Part shown: piece by piece, positions 7,129-14,161 of the stretch
Position numbering within the stretch: position 1 is the first letter of the stretch
Layout of the letters: the number at the start of each line of letters is the position of its first letter
Origin: Acidobacteriota bacterium
Lineage (GTDB): Bacteria; Acidobacteriota; Vicinamibacteria; Vicinamibacterales; Vicinamibacteraceae
Assembly: GCA_020845575.1 (NCBI GenBank)
Contig: JADLFL010000057.1
Coordinates: 1 to 44,576, forward strand
Direction of reading: 5' to 3'
DNA length: 44,576 nucleotides
Program-made: the position numbers and the translations under genes
Notes under the pieces: generated by a model
Told to the model about the DNA's origin: nothing
Seen by the model: only the letters and a program-made list of their open reading frames with translations
Database searches by the model: none

Positions 7129-9188
7129 AGCGTCTGGTGGAGGAAAATCTCCTCCGGGACCTGGATACCGAAGTTGGGAAGGTTCTTCACGAACGCGGGC
7201 ACGTGCCCGGTGGGCCGGAACTGCCCCGTCGCCTTGCCGTCTGGCGTCATGCCCGTCTGCTCGAAGCGGAACACGTCGCGTGTCACGAACTCGTTGCCGT
7301 CCTGTCCGCAGATCTCCGTGACGTAGGTGATGCGTCGGCTGCCGTCCTGCATGCGCGACTGCTGCACCACGAGCTGCACGGCCGATGCAATCTGATCGCG
7401 AATCGCGCGGGCAGGCAAGTCGAGGCCCGACATCAACGCCAGCGTCTCCAGACGGCTGAGCGCGTCGACGGGCGTGTTGGCGTGGAGGGTCGTGAGCGAG
7501 CCGTCGTGTCCGGTGTTCATCGCCTGGAGCATGTCCAGCGCCTCGCCGCCACGACACTCGCCCACCACGATGCGATCGGGACGCATGCGCAGCGAGTTGC
7601 GCACGAGATCGCGGATGGTGATCGCGCCCTCGCCTTCGATGTTCGGCGGCCGCGATTCGAGCGACACCACGTGCTCCTGCGGCAACTGCAGTTCGGCGGC
7701 GTCCTCGATCGTCACGATGCGCTCATCGTCGGGAATGAACGACGAGAGCACGTTGAGGAGCGTGGTCTTGCCAGACCCCGTGCCGCCCGAGATGACGATG
7801 TTCTGGCGTGCGTGGACGGCGGCCCCGAGGAACGTCGCAATCTGTTCGGTCATCGATCCGAAGCCGATGAGATCCGGGATGTCGAGCAGCTTCTTCGAGA
7901 ACTTGCGGATCGTGATCGCCGGCCCGCGCAACGCGAGTGGCGGGATGATCGCGTTGACGCGGCTGCCGTCGCGCAGGCGCGCATCGACCATCGGCACCTT
8001 TTCGTCGATGCGCCTCCCGAGGGGCGCGACGATGCGCTCGATGATGCCGCGCAGCTGATCGTTGCTGAGGAAGCTCACGTTGCTGAGCGTGAGCTGGCCC
8101 TTCCGCTCCACGTACACCTGGTCGATGCGGTTGACCATGATTTCGGTCACCGCCGGATCCTCGAGCAGATCCTCGAGCGGACCGAGACCGAGCGCTTCGT
8201 CCATCAGCTCCTTCACGAGCTGACGACGATCCTGCCGCCCCGCCTCCACGGCTTCCTCCTGCACGAGCGCGACGAGCTTGCCCTCGACGCGCACGTGCAT
8301 CTCCTGCCGCTTGACGGGATCGTGCAGGTAACCGAGATCGCCCTTGCGGAGATCGATCTCCTCGATCAACCGGCGCAGGATGCGCAGCTTGAGATCGCGG
8401 CGCACATCGGACGGCACGGTGGCGTGTCCCTCGCGCGCCGCTTCCGCTCGATGCCTGAACGCGCGCTGGATGAACGCGCGCGACAGGTCCGCGAACCCCG
8501 CCGAGAGGTCATCATCGGGCCGCATCTCGATAAGCGTGCGCCCCTTGGTCTCGGCCCACGTCACGACCTCTGGCTTGTCGGCCAGGTACATGAGGACCGG
8601 TGGCCCCAGGTGGCCTGCCGGGCTGCCGGTATACGCCTCGGTGGTGCGGTTCACGCAGAGCGCGAGCGCCGTGAGGGGCACCTGGGCCCCGCGCAACAAC
8701 CCCAGCAGGTGACCGGCCCGTGCAACGCCCTGCGGCATCGGATCGACAACGATGCACACCTGATCGGTGCGATCGATGAGGAACGCTCCGATGTCGCCCG
8801 TGAGCCACGACAGGTCCATCACCAGGTAGTCGAAGGCCTGGTCGAGCACCTTGAACACCTGCTCGAGGACGCCCCGGTTCAGCGCATTGGCCTGGACGAC
8901 GTCGTTGACCAGCGAGAGACACGGCACGCCCGACGGCGCCGACATCAGGTACGACGTCAGGAACTCGGGCGTGAGGCGGTCAAGGAGCGGCAGCAGGTCG
9001 CTGACGCTCTTGTTGCGCGGTAGTCCCATCTTCGCGCAGCCATCACCGGGGCACGGGCCTGACGCGTCGAGGAACAGCACGCCGCCGCGTACCTGCTGCA
9101 GGATGCCGACGGCGAGGTTGGTCGCCACGAACGTCTTGCCTGCACCGCCGGATCCCGACGTGACGCCGATGACTTTCAGTCGAGCCAT
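7125..9188 (-). CDS. TadZ/MinD-like domain fused to CpaF/TadA secretion ATPase (687 aa)
   Basis: Residues 1 to ~250 form a MinD/ParA-like domain that begins MARLKVIGVTSGSGGAGKTF. This is a P-loop at 12-19 in which Ser13 replaces the signature Lys of the deviant Walker A motif. Residues ~290-687 are a full CpaF/TadA ATPase with an SGGTGSGKTT Walker A (Lys474) and downstream motifs such as RPDRIVVGECRGGEA and the TTLHANTPVDALSRLE histidine box. In most Tad loci these are two genes (tadZ/cpaE and tadA/cpaF). TadZ-type proteins position the machine and CpaF powers it. The ATG at 9188 lies 4 nt after the cpaC stop. A fusion would fix the stoichiometry and place the motor with its polar localiser, which is inference. 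Confidence 0.9.
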   Translation of the reverse strand: MARLKVIGVTSGSGGAGKTFVATNLAVGILQQVRGGVLFLDASGPCPGDGCAKMGLPRNKSVSDLLPLLDRLTPEFLTSYLMSAPSGVPCLSLVNDVVQANALNRGVLEQVFKVLDQAFDYLVMDLSWLTGDIGAFLIDRTDQVCIVVDPMPQGVARAGHLLGLLRGAQVPLTALALCVNRTTEAYTGSPAGHLGPPVLMYLADKPEVVTWAETKGRTLIEMRPDDDLSAGFADLSRAFIQRAFRHRAEAAREGHATVPSDVRRDLKLRILRRLIEEIDLRKGDLGYLHDPVKRQEMHVRVEGKLVALVQEEAVEAGRQDRRQLVKELMDEALGLGPLEDLLEDPAVTEIMVNRIDQVYVERKGQLTLSNVSFLSNDQLRGIIERIVAPLGRRIDEKVPMVDARLRDGSRVNAIIPPLALRGPAITIRKFSKKLLDIPDLIGFGSMTEQIATFLGAAVHARQNIVISGGTGSGKTTLLNVLSSFIPDDERIVTIEDAAELQLPQEHVVSLESRPPNIEGEGAITIRDLVRNSLRMRPDRIVVGECRGGEALDMLQAMNTGHDGSLTTLHANTPVDALSRLETLALMSGLDLPARAIRDQIASAVQLVVQQSRMQDGSRRITYVTEICGQDGNEFVTRDVFRFEQTGMTPDGKATGQFRPTGHVPAFVKNLPNFGIQVPEEIFLHQTL

Positions 9189-9192
9189 GCGC

Positions 9193-10380
9193 TCAGGGCT
9201 GCGTCGCCGCGACCAGCGCGGGTCTGAAGACGACGAGGATCTGCGTCTTCTTGGTCTTGTAGTTCCTCGATCCGAACAGGCTGCCGAACACCGGCACGTA
9301 CTGCAGTCCCGTGCCGCGTGCCCCCGGCACGCTGTTGGCCGCCTGGGCACCGCGCGTGGCCTTGCCCATCGCGCTCATGCCGCCGGCGATCCCGGGCGCC
9401 GCGAGCAGGTCGTTGCCGGACACGGCGAACGGGATGCCCTCGGTGGTGTTGAACGAGTAGCGCGACCGGCGCCACACGTCGGGGTCGTAGAGGTTGTATT
9501 CGAGCGGCACGTTCGTCTCGACCTCGACGGCCGTCACCAGCCCGCCGCGCGTGCCGGGCCGCGGCCGGACCGTCAGGCGGATGCCCGTGTCCTTCATCTC
9601 CTTGGCATTCTTCTGCTTCGGATCCATGGCCTGGCCGCCGATGAAGATCTCTCCCTCGCCACCGATGGGTGCCGACACGCTGCCTTTGTACAGGCTGCGC
9701 CCCGACGGCTCGACGCCGCTGCCGTACCCGCCCGTCTTGAACTGCACGCTGGCCTCGAAGAGCTCGAGATCGTACTCCACCGCCGTGAACTGCGGCGCGT
9801 CGGGTCCCGCCGGCGTGGTGCCACCAGGCCCAGGTCCCGTGGGGGCGACCGGACCGGTGGTGCCATACATCGGCCGGGTCACGGGCGCCACGAGGCGGAC
9901 CGTCGACTGGACTTTCGCCACGCGCGCCAGGTTCGTGACGGCGTTGAGCTCGTCCTGGCTGGCCACAGTCCCCGTGAGCAGCATCTCGCCGGCCAGGGTG
10001 GAGATCTCGACGTTGGGATATGGCGCGAGCAGGCGCTTGAGGTCCGCCTCACGCGTGAGCGCGTCGCGCGTGGTCACGATGAGCGTGATCTCGTGGCGCA
10101 GCACCTTCTTCTGATCCCACACGTTGAGCGTGGTGCGGCCCGGCTTCTTGCCGCGCAGCATCAGTTCCTTGCGGCCGGTGACGGGCTCGTAGCCGGCCGT
10201 GGCCGGCGATCCGAGCACGATGTCGCCCATCGCATAACCGGGCGACCACGTCGTGACCTCGTTGACGTAGATCGTCAGCTCCTCCTGCGTGACCTGCGCC
10301 GAGATCCGGCCCGGCAGGACCAGCAGGGTCAACGCGACAAGGACGACGGGCACCACCCGGAGCGCGAGAGGGAAGAACAT
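9193..10380 (-). CDS. cpaC: CpaC/RcpA-type outer-membrane secretin
   Basis: Secretin-family pore protein for the Tad pilus, 395 aa, slightly short for the family. Residues 1-29 are a signal peptide (hydrophobic core, cleavage near SA^QV). An N-terminal pilus/secretin domain with ELMLRGKKPGRTTLNVWD follows, then a BON-like segment (~110-155). The C-terminal secretin domain ends with the typical VPVFGSLFGSRNYKTKKTQI stretch, equivalent to the conserved LPxLGdLF...T-E-L motif. A Gly/Pro-rich linker around residues 165-185 separates the parts. An AGGAGG ribosome site lies directly before the ATG. It is located between cpaB and the ATPase fusion gene, the usual Tad order. Confidence 0.9.
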   Translation of the reverse strand: MFFPLALRVVPVVLVALTLLVLPGRISAQVTQEELTIYVNEVTTWSPGYAMGDIVLGSPATAGYEPVTGRKELMLRGKKPGRTTLNVWDQKKVLRHEITLIVTTRDALTREADLKRLLAPYPNVEISTLAGEMLLTGTVASQDELNAVTNLARVAKVQSTVRLVAPVTRPMYGTTGPVAPTGPGPGGTTPAGPDAPQFTAVEYDLELFEASVQFKTGGYGSGVEPSGRSLYKGSVSAPIGGEGEIFIGGQAMDPKQKNAKEMKDTGIRLTVRPRPGTRGGLVTAVEVETNVPLEYNLYDPDVWRRSRYSFNTTEGIPFAVSGNDLLAAPGIAGGMSAMGKATRGAQAANSVPGARGTGLQYVPVFGSLFGSRNYKTKKTQILVVFRPALVAATQP

Positions 10381-10391
10381 CGTGCCTCCTC

Positions 10392-11234
10392 CTAGAAGAG
10401 ACCGCGGCCGACGTCGCGGAACGACTGGATTGGCTTGGGCTTGGGCTTGACGGGGATCGGGACCTTCAGCAGGCCCAGTGGATCGAGGAACGGCAGTTCC
10501 ACGACGGTGTCGTCGAGCGAGGACCGCAGCGAGAGCGTGAGGTCGCCGACGTTCTGGGCGAGGATCAGTTCCTGCACCACCTTCGGCTCCACGAGCAGCG
10601 TCACGGTCCGCAGCGTCCGTTCGCGCTGCGGCGGCTGCGCCGTGCCGCCCGACGCGGCCGTCTCGTTCTGCACGCGCTCGCGACGCAGTTCCTTGTTGAC
10701 CGCGACGACGAACACGTTCTGGAGCATCGTGCGCACCTCGGTCCGCTCGTCGGCGTAGACCACGCGGCCGTTCTGCGTGCCGGTGGGACGCCCGAACTCG
10801 AACGTGCCGAGGATGTCGACGAAGTTGCCCGGCCTGATCAGGCCACCGACGCCCGTATCGTCGGTCACCGTGATGGCGACGGCGCGGCGCCCGCGCGGCA
10901 CTTCGAAGGACAGCGCCTCGGCCCCCGCGTCGGCGAGCATGCTGCCGCTCACCTGCGTGCCGGCGGCGATGGGCACCACTGCCACGCGACCGGCGACTTC
11001 CTCGATGGTCGGGAACGTCTGCGGCTGGCGGTACTTGCGTGGCACGGCGATGCGCTGGATCGCGCCCTGGTCGATGGCGGTACCGGCGGCGATCGCCGCG
11101 CGCGTCACCACCACGTTCTGCATGTCCACTTCCTCGTACAACTGGCGTTCGAGGCCGCGGACGTAGACGTAGACGAGGAACACGGCCAGCAGGCCGAGCA
11201 CCAGGGACAGGAGGAGTTTCGCGCGACCGGACAT
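10392..11234 (-). CDS. cpaB: CpaB/RcpC, pilus assembly protein with SAF domain
   Basis: 280 aa with one N-terminal membrane helix (residues ~6-25) and a periplasmic remainder. The SAF-type stretch VVVTRAAIAAGTAIDQGAI (from ~residue 41) and the RGRRAVAITVTDDTGVGGLI segment with the following PGNFVDIL are characteristic of CpaB/RcpC. The family acts in the periplasm with the secretin CpaC, whose gene starts 11 nt downstream. The C-terminus is Lys/Pro-rich (PIPVKPKPKPI). The ATG at 11234 has no clear ribosome site. A 60-nt gap separates it from the preceding pseudopilin-like gene. Confidence 0.9.
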   Translation of the reverse strand: MSGRAKLLLSLVLGLLAVFLVYVYVRGLERQLYEEVDMQNVVVTRAAIAAGTAIDQGAIQRIAVPRKYRQPQTFPTIEEVAGRVAVVPIAAGTQVSGSMLADAGAEALSFEVPRGRRAVAITVTDDTGVGGLIRPGNFVDILGTFEFGRPTGTQNGRVVYADERTEVRTMLQNVFVVAVNKELRRERVQNETAASGGTAQPPQRERTLRTVTLLVEPKVVQELILAQNVGDLTLSLRSSLDDTVVELPFLDPLGLLKVPIPVKPKPKPIQSFRDVGRGLF

Positions 11235-11294
11235 AGGGAGTATCGATTCAGAGAACAGGTTGGAAGCCGTCGACCGAACGGGCGGGCGTCGGCC

Positions 11295-11936
11295 TCAGTC
11301 ATCCCACGGGCAGTTGCCGAACACGCAGGACATCGCGCACCCCACGAAATCGTCCATGCAGTCCTGGATCTTGTTGAGTGTCTGCACGGCACTCTGGGCG
11401 TCCTGGAGCGTGCCCTTCAGCCCCGTGATGTCGATGGCCGCCGCCTCGCCGTTGTACATGAGCCAGCCGAAGTAGTCGCCCGAGCCGAGCTCCTCGATGC
11501 CCGAAAACGCCAGATCCCATGGATCGCCGGCGTTGAGTCCGCCGCCCGCCTTGGTGCGCTTGCAGGGCGGGCTCGACGGCATGCAATTGCCGTCGGGATC
11601 GCCGTGCTGCTCCACCCAGTCGCTGTAGATCCGCAGGTCCTCGTCGAGGTCGCCCTGGAGCAGGCCCACGCGGGGCACGGAACTGGCCGAGGGCACGCCG
11701 TGGTTGGCCGCCCAGATCACCTTCACCGTCTCGGCGTCGTACTTGGTGCTCTTGTTGTTGTACTGCCAGAACCCGCTGAGCATCTGGCCGTGGACTTCCT
11801 GAATCGTGCGGCCGACGCTGCGGTTGGTGAGATAGAGCTGGAACGTGACGGCAAGGAACACCGCCGCCATCGAGGCGATGATCATCGTCTCGATGGTGGC
11901 CTGTCCGGCACGCGAGGTGAGATGGTCAGTACGCAA
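11295..11936 (-). CDS. Pseudopilin-like protein with Cys-rich C-terminus (213 aa)
   Basis: No named family recognised. The short leader ends SRAG^QATIETMIIAS, a prepilin-peptidase-like site (Gly at -1, Glu at +5), followed by one hydrophobic helix to about residue 35. The rest is an exported domain. The last ~25 residues carry four Cys (CMDDFVGCAMSCVFGNC), and two more lie in the middle (NCMPSSPPCK), so disulfides are likely. The start is TTG at 11936, overlapping the TadG-like gene by 11 nt; no other start fits. It could be a minor pilin, tip protein or TadF-like pseudopilin. Position between TadG-like and CpaB genes supports a structural role in the pilus. Confidence 0.75.
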   Translation of the reverse strand: MRTDHLTSRAGQATIETMIIASMAAVFLAVTFQLYLTNRSVGRTIQEVHGQMLSGFWQYNNKSTKYDAETVKVIWAANHGVPSASSVPRVGLLQGDLDEDLRIYSDWVEQHGDPDGNCMPSSPPCKRTKAGGGLNAGDPWDLAFSGIEELGSGDYFGWLMYNGEAAAIDITGLKGTLQDAQSAVQTLNKIQDCMDDFVGCAMSCVFGNCPWDD

Positions 11937-12861
11937 TGCGGCGCCACTTCTCGAAGATGTCGTCGTAGGCCGCGCTGTTGAACGCGGCCATCGGCGCGAA
12001 GTACATGGCCGCCGACGTCAACGGCTCCATCTTCACGCGGTACTCGTCCTCGGAATTCTCAATCTCCCCGCCGACAGGCTTGGCGTGCGCGGCCGCCGTC
12101 ATCGCGGGAATGGCATCGTCGCCGAAGACGTCGAACGGATTGAAGATCGCCCGTGTCTCGGGCGCCCTGACGACCCACACGAAGGAGATGGTCTCGTCGG
12201 ACTTCCTGTACCACTTCACGTAGGTGTACGACGCGGGACAGTACCCGGTCGGGAAGCACGGCACGACGTAGTACACCGTGTTCTCGATCGGCTCCTCGTC
12301 GACCACGCACGGGAGCAGGAAGAAGGTGCTGTCGAGGAAGGGTTGATCGGTGCAGACCGTGGGACGCGACTTGGTGAAGGGCACCTCGTCGCTCACGGTG
12401 TCCGAGCCGCTCGAGAGGAATCCCAGCCGAAAGCCTTCGAACCATTCCAGCTGCTCGCCGGGGAACATGTCGTGCGCGTTGTAGTAGGTGACGCGCGCGG
12501 CCTCGTCGTAGGGGATCTTCGTGTAGCCGATCTGGATCCCCATGTCGACGAAGTTGATGATGGTGGTGCCAACCTCGAAGATGGTCTTCATGACGCCATC
12601 GAGGCCGAAGAAACCCGCGACAGGCACGCCGATGCTCGCCACGGGTTCGATGTCGTGCCGCCAGCCGTTGACCTCGGCCAGGCCGTTCATGGCGATCGCC
12701 ATGTTGGTGGCGCCCGTCCACGCGCCGGCGTCGGCCAGGACCTGCAGGCCCATGCGGCGGTTGATCGCCTGACCGACGTTGACCATCGTACCGACCATCA
12801 CCGTCATCAGCACGAGAAAGCACAGGAAGAACGGCGTGGACTGGCCGCGCTCGCTAGTCAT
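11926..12861 (-). CDS. TadG-like pseudopilin/exported protein (311 aa)
   Basis: The N-terminus MTSERGQSTPFFLCFLVLM and the following helix plus the stretch RRMGLQVLADAGAWTGA match the TadG/TadE-like N-terminal region (the usual version reads close to rLQnAADAAALAGA). Unlike TadG proteins that carry a von Willebrand A domain, the exported part here has no visible MIDAS motif. It is rich in aromatic residues and contains scattered Cys residues. Gly at -1 and Gln at +1 match the other pilin-like genes, but Glu+5 is replaced by Phe. The ATG at 12861 overlaps the stop of the TadE-like gene by 8 nt. Likely a minor pilus component or assembly factor. Confidence 0.75.
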   Translation of the reverse strand: MTSERGQSTPFFLCFLVLMTVMVGTMVNVGQAINRRMGLQVLADAGAWTGATNMAIAMNGLAEVNGWRHDIEPVASIGVPVAGFFGLDGVMKTIFEVGTTIINFVDMGIQIGYTKIPYDEAARVTYYNAHDMFPGEQLEWFEGFRLGFLSSGSDTVSDEVPFTKSRPTVCTDQPFLDSTFFLLPCVVDEEPIENTVYYVVPCFPTGYCPASYTYVKWYRKSDETISFVWVVRAPETRAIFNPFDVFGDDAIPAMTAAAHAKPVGGEIENSEDEYRVKMEPLTSAAMYFAPMAAFNSAAYDDIFEKWRRIAY

Positions 12862-13288
12862 TGTCGCCACCACTCGGCACGTCGCTCTGGTTGTTGGCCG
12901 GCGCGAAGGCCACCAGCTCAATCCCGCCGCCGTCGATCAACTCGTAGATCGGCAATCCGAACGGCACGCGCGTGCGCACTTCGTACCCGGTCGTGAATCC
13001 CTTGATGGTGTACTGGACCTGCACCTCCTGCTCACCGCCGTCGGTCGCGAACCAGTTCAGATTGTCCATCACGGCCTGCGCCGCCAGCTGCGGACTGTTG
13101 CCGACGACAGCCGCCCGCGACGCGGCAAACGCGGCATAGTTCAGCATGTACCGCGTGATGGCGAACATCACGAGATGCATGAGGCCGAAGATCATGAGGA
13201 GGAGGAACCCCATCATCATCATCGCCTCGAGCGTGGCCTGGCCGCGGCGCGCCGAAGCGCGCGCGGCCGGCCGGTGAGGAGCACGCAC
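12854..13288 (-). CDS. TadE-like pseudopilin (144 aa)
   Basis: The leader ARRG^QATLEAMMMMG gives a prepilin-peptidase site with Glu at +5. A Met-rich hydrophobic helix follows, then the stretch AITRYMLNYAAFAASRAAVVG, typical of TadE-like proteins (pattern ...LNYAAREAARAAAVG). The exported part of ~85 residues is unremarkable. The start is GTG at 13288, 23 nt after the stop of the small pilin upstream. TadE/TadF pseudopilins assist Flp pilus assembly and are processed by a TadV-type peptidase, which is not encoded in this window. Confidence 0.8.
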   Translation of the reverse strand: MRAPHRPAARASARRGQATLEAMMMMGFLLLMIFGLMHLVMFAITRYMLNYAAFAASRAAVVGNSPQLAAQAVMDNLNWFATDGGEQEVQVQYTIKGFTTGYEVRTRVPFGLPIYELIDGGGIELVAFAPANNQSDVPSGGDND

Positions 13289-13311
13289 GGACGTCAGGTC
13301 GGAACGTCCGG

Positions 13312-13566
13312 CTACTGGTCGACCGTGGACTTCTTGTCCTTCGAGGCGCCGACCGCGTCAGCGGCCTTCTCGGACCAGCTCGAAGCCGCCGGCTTCACCG
13401 TGTCCCAGAAGAAGAAGATGAAGGCGATGAGAATCACCGCCGCCATGATGCCGACGATCATCAGGTATTCGGTCGGCGTCTGGCCTTCCTCGCGGCGCAA
13501 GCGCCGCGCGCTGATGTTGCGTCGAATCGTCCGGATCATGCCGCTGCTCGTCGTGGTCGGTTCCAT
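13312..13566 (-). CDS. Small Flp-like pilin (84 aa)
   Basis: The core is REEG^QTPTEYLMIVG, then a helix of about 20 hydrophobic residues ending in FIFFFW, and a charged tail rich in Lys/Asp/Ala. The EY pair at +5/+6 is the Flp hallmark; Gln at +1 also fits the archaeal class III signal motif. The ATG at 13566 is preferred because a GGGGAGA ribosome site lies 8 nt before it; an earlier ATG at 13608 has none and would overlap the preceding gene. A likely structural pilin or minor pilin of the locus. Confidence 0.8.
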   Translation of the reverse strand: MEPTTTSSGMIRTIRRNISARRLRREEGQTPTEYLMIVGIMAAVILIAFIFFFWDTVKPAASSWSEKAADAVGASKDKKSTVDQ

Positions 13567-13598
13567 ACGTGCGTTCTCCCCGGCCCTCACTCGGGCCA

Positions 13599-13889
13599 CT
13601 AGTGACATTCAACGTCCTCTTCGGGCTCAACGAACTCCGGACACTTCGCCGGAGGGGCAGCTTCATCTCGTGGCGGGCTCGACAGGTGCAGCACCATGTG
13701 CTTGACCACCCGCACGCCGACCAACTTCATCGTCGGGATGATGATCGAGGACAGGACGATCAGCATCGCCGTCAAGAGGCCCGCGATCATCAGGTACTCG
13801 TTGGCCGTCTGCCCCCGCTCACCCTCCCGCCCCCGGCTTGCCCTGAGCGAAGTCGAAGGGGCCTGCCCTGAGCGAAGTCGAAGGGTCAC
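13599..13889 (-). CDS. Small Flp-like pilin with repeat-encoded leader (96 aa)
   Basis: The core GERG^QTANEYLMIAG is followed by a helix and an amphipathic tail with two Cys (PAKCPEF... VECH). The start is taken as GTG 13889, which overlaps the previous pilin stop as GTGA. The leader of about 29 residues is encoded by two tandem copies of a 22-bp interspersed repeat (13839-13885), which add Arg/Ser-rich residues. No later start codon exists in frame before the cleavage site. The positive leader may still work as an n-region. A longer frame reaching 14006 overlaps the upstream pilin completely and is rejected. Confidence 0.75.
   Translation of the reverse strand: MTLRLRSGQAPSTSLRASRGREGERGQTANEYLMIAGLLTAMLIVLSSIIIPTMKLVGVRVVKHMVLHLSSPPRDEAAPPAKCPEFVEPEEDVECH
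13839..13885. repeat. Tandem pair of a 22-bp repeat in a pilin leader region
   Basis: Two identical 22-bp copies (13839-13860 and 13864-13885) with a 3-nt spacer. Each contains CTTCGACTTCGCTCAGGG on the minus strand. Together they encode most of the leader of the pilin at 13599-13889. A longer relative is at 25979-26008. Confidence 0.85.
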
Positions 13890-14074
13890 AGCCCCACCGT
13901 GCGCACGGCGCGCGCCAGCATCCTGACCGCAGACACCAGGACCGGCTCGAACATCCCCGTCAGGATGATGGCCACCGCCGTGAGGATGCCGGCCACCATC
14001 AGCCATTCGACGGCGACCTGCCCCCTCCCACTCCCGGCCGACGCGCGCGGCGTTCTGCAGCGGTGGATCGTCAC
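13886..14074 (-). CDS. Small Flp-like pilin, first gene of the operon (62 aa)
   Basis: The shortest pilin of the set and of typical Flp length. The leader GSGRG^QVAVEWLMVAG has Glu at +5 and Trp in place of the usual Tyr at +6. A hydrophobic helix and a short basic tail (RMLARAVRTVGL) follow. The GTG start at 14074 has no strong ribosome site. It is the promoter-proximal gene of the whole Tad-like operon, which is where a major pilin subunit is often placed, so it is my best guess for the major subunit. The stop overlaps the next GTG. Confidence 0.8.
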   Translation of the reverse strand: MTIHRCRTPRASAGSGRGQVAVEWLMVAGILTAVAIILTGMFEPVLVSAVRMLARAVRTVGL

Positions 14075-14161
14075 GGGTTCGACTCTGCTCGACTGACGCG
14101 GATCATATGCACTTGCGTCTCACTGTCCAGCTACAAATCTGTATGGCGCCTGTCTCACCAA
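14075..14161 (-). promoter_or_regulatory. Putative promoter region of the Tad-like operon
   Basis: An 87-nt gap between the kinase gene stop (14162) and the first pilin start (14074), visibly more AT-rich than its surroundings. On the minus strand TATGAT (complement at 14102-14107) is a good -10 match and would start transcription about 20 nt before the GTG. No convincing -35 hexamer is at the proper distance. Readthrough from the kinase gene upstream on the same strand is also possible. Confidence 0.35.

Noticed and set aside
7137..9023. Plus-strand open frame of 628 codons opposite the MinD-CpaF gene
   Set aside because: GC-rich antisense frame; the translation is Arg/His-rich without domain signatures, while the minus strand encodes clear ATPase motifs throughout.
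13886..14006. Longer version of the second pilin starting at 14006
   Set aside because: It runs entirely over the first pilin gene in another frame; the GTG at 13889 with a 4-nt overlap fits the operon pattern.
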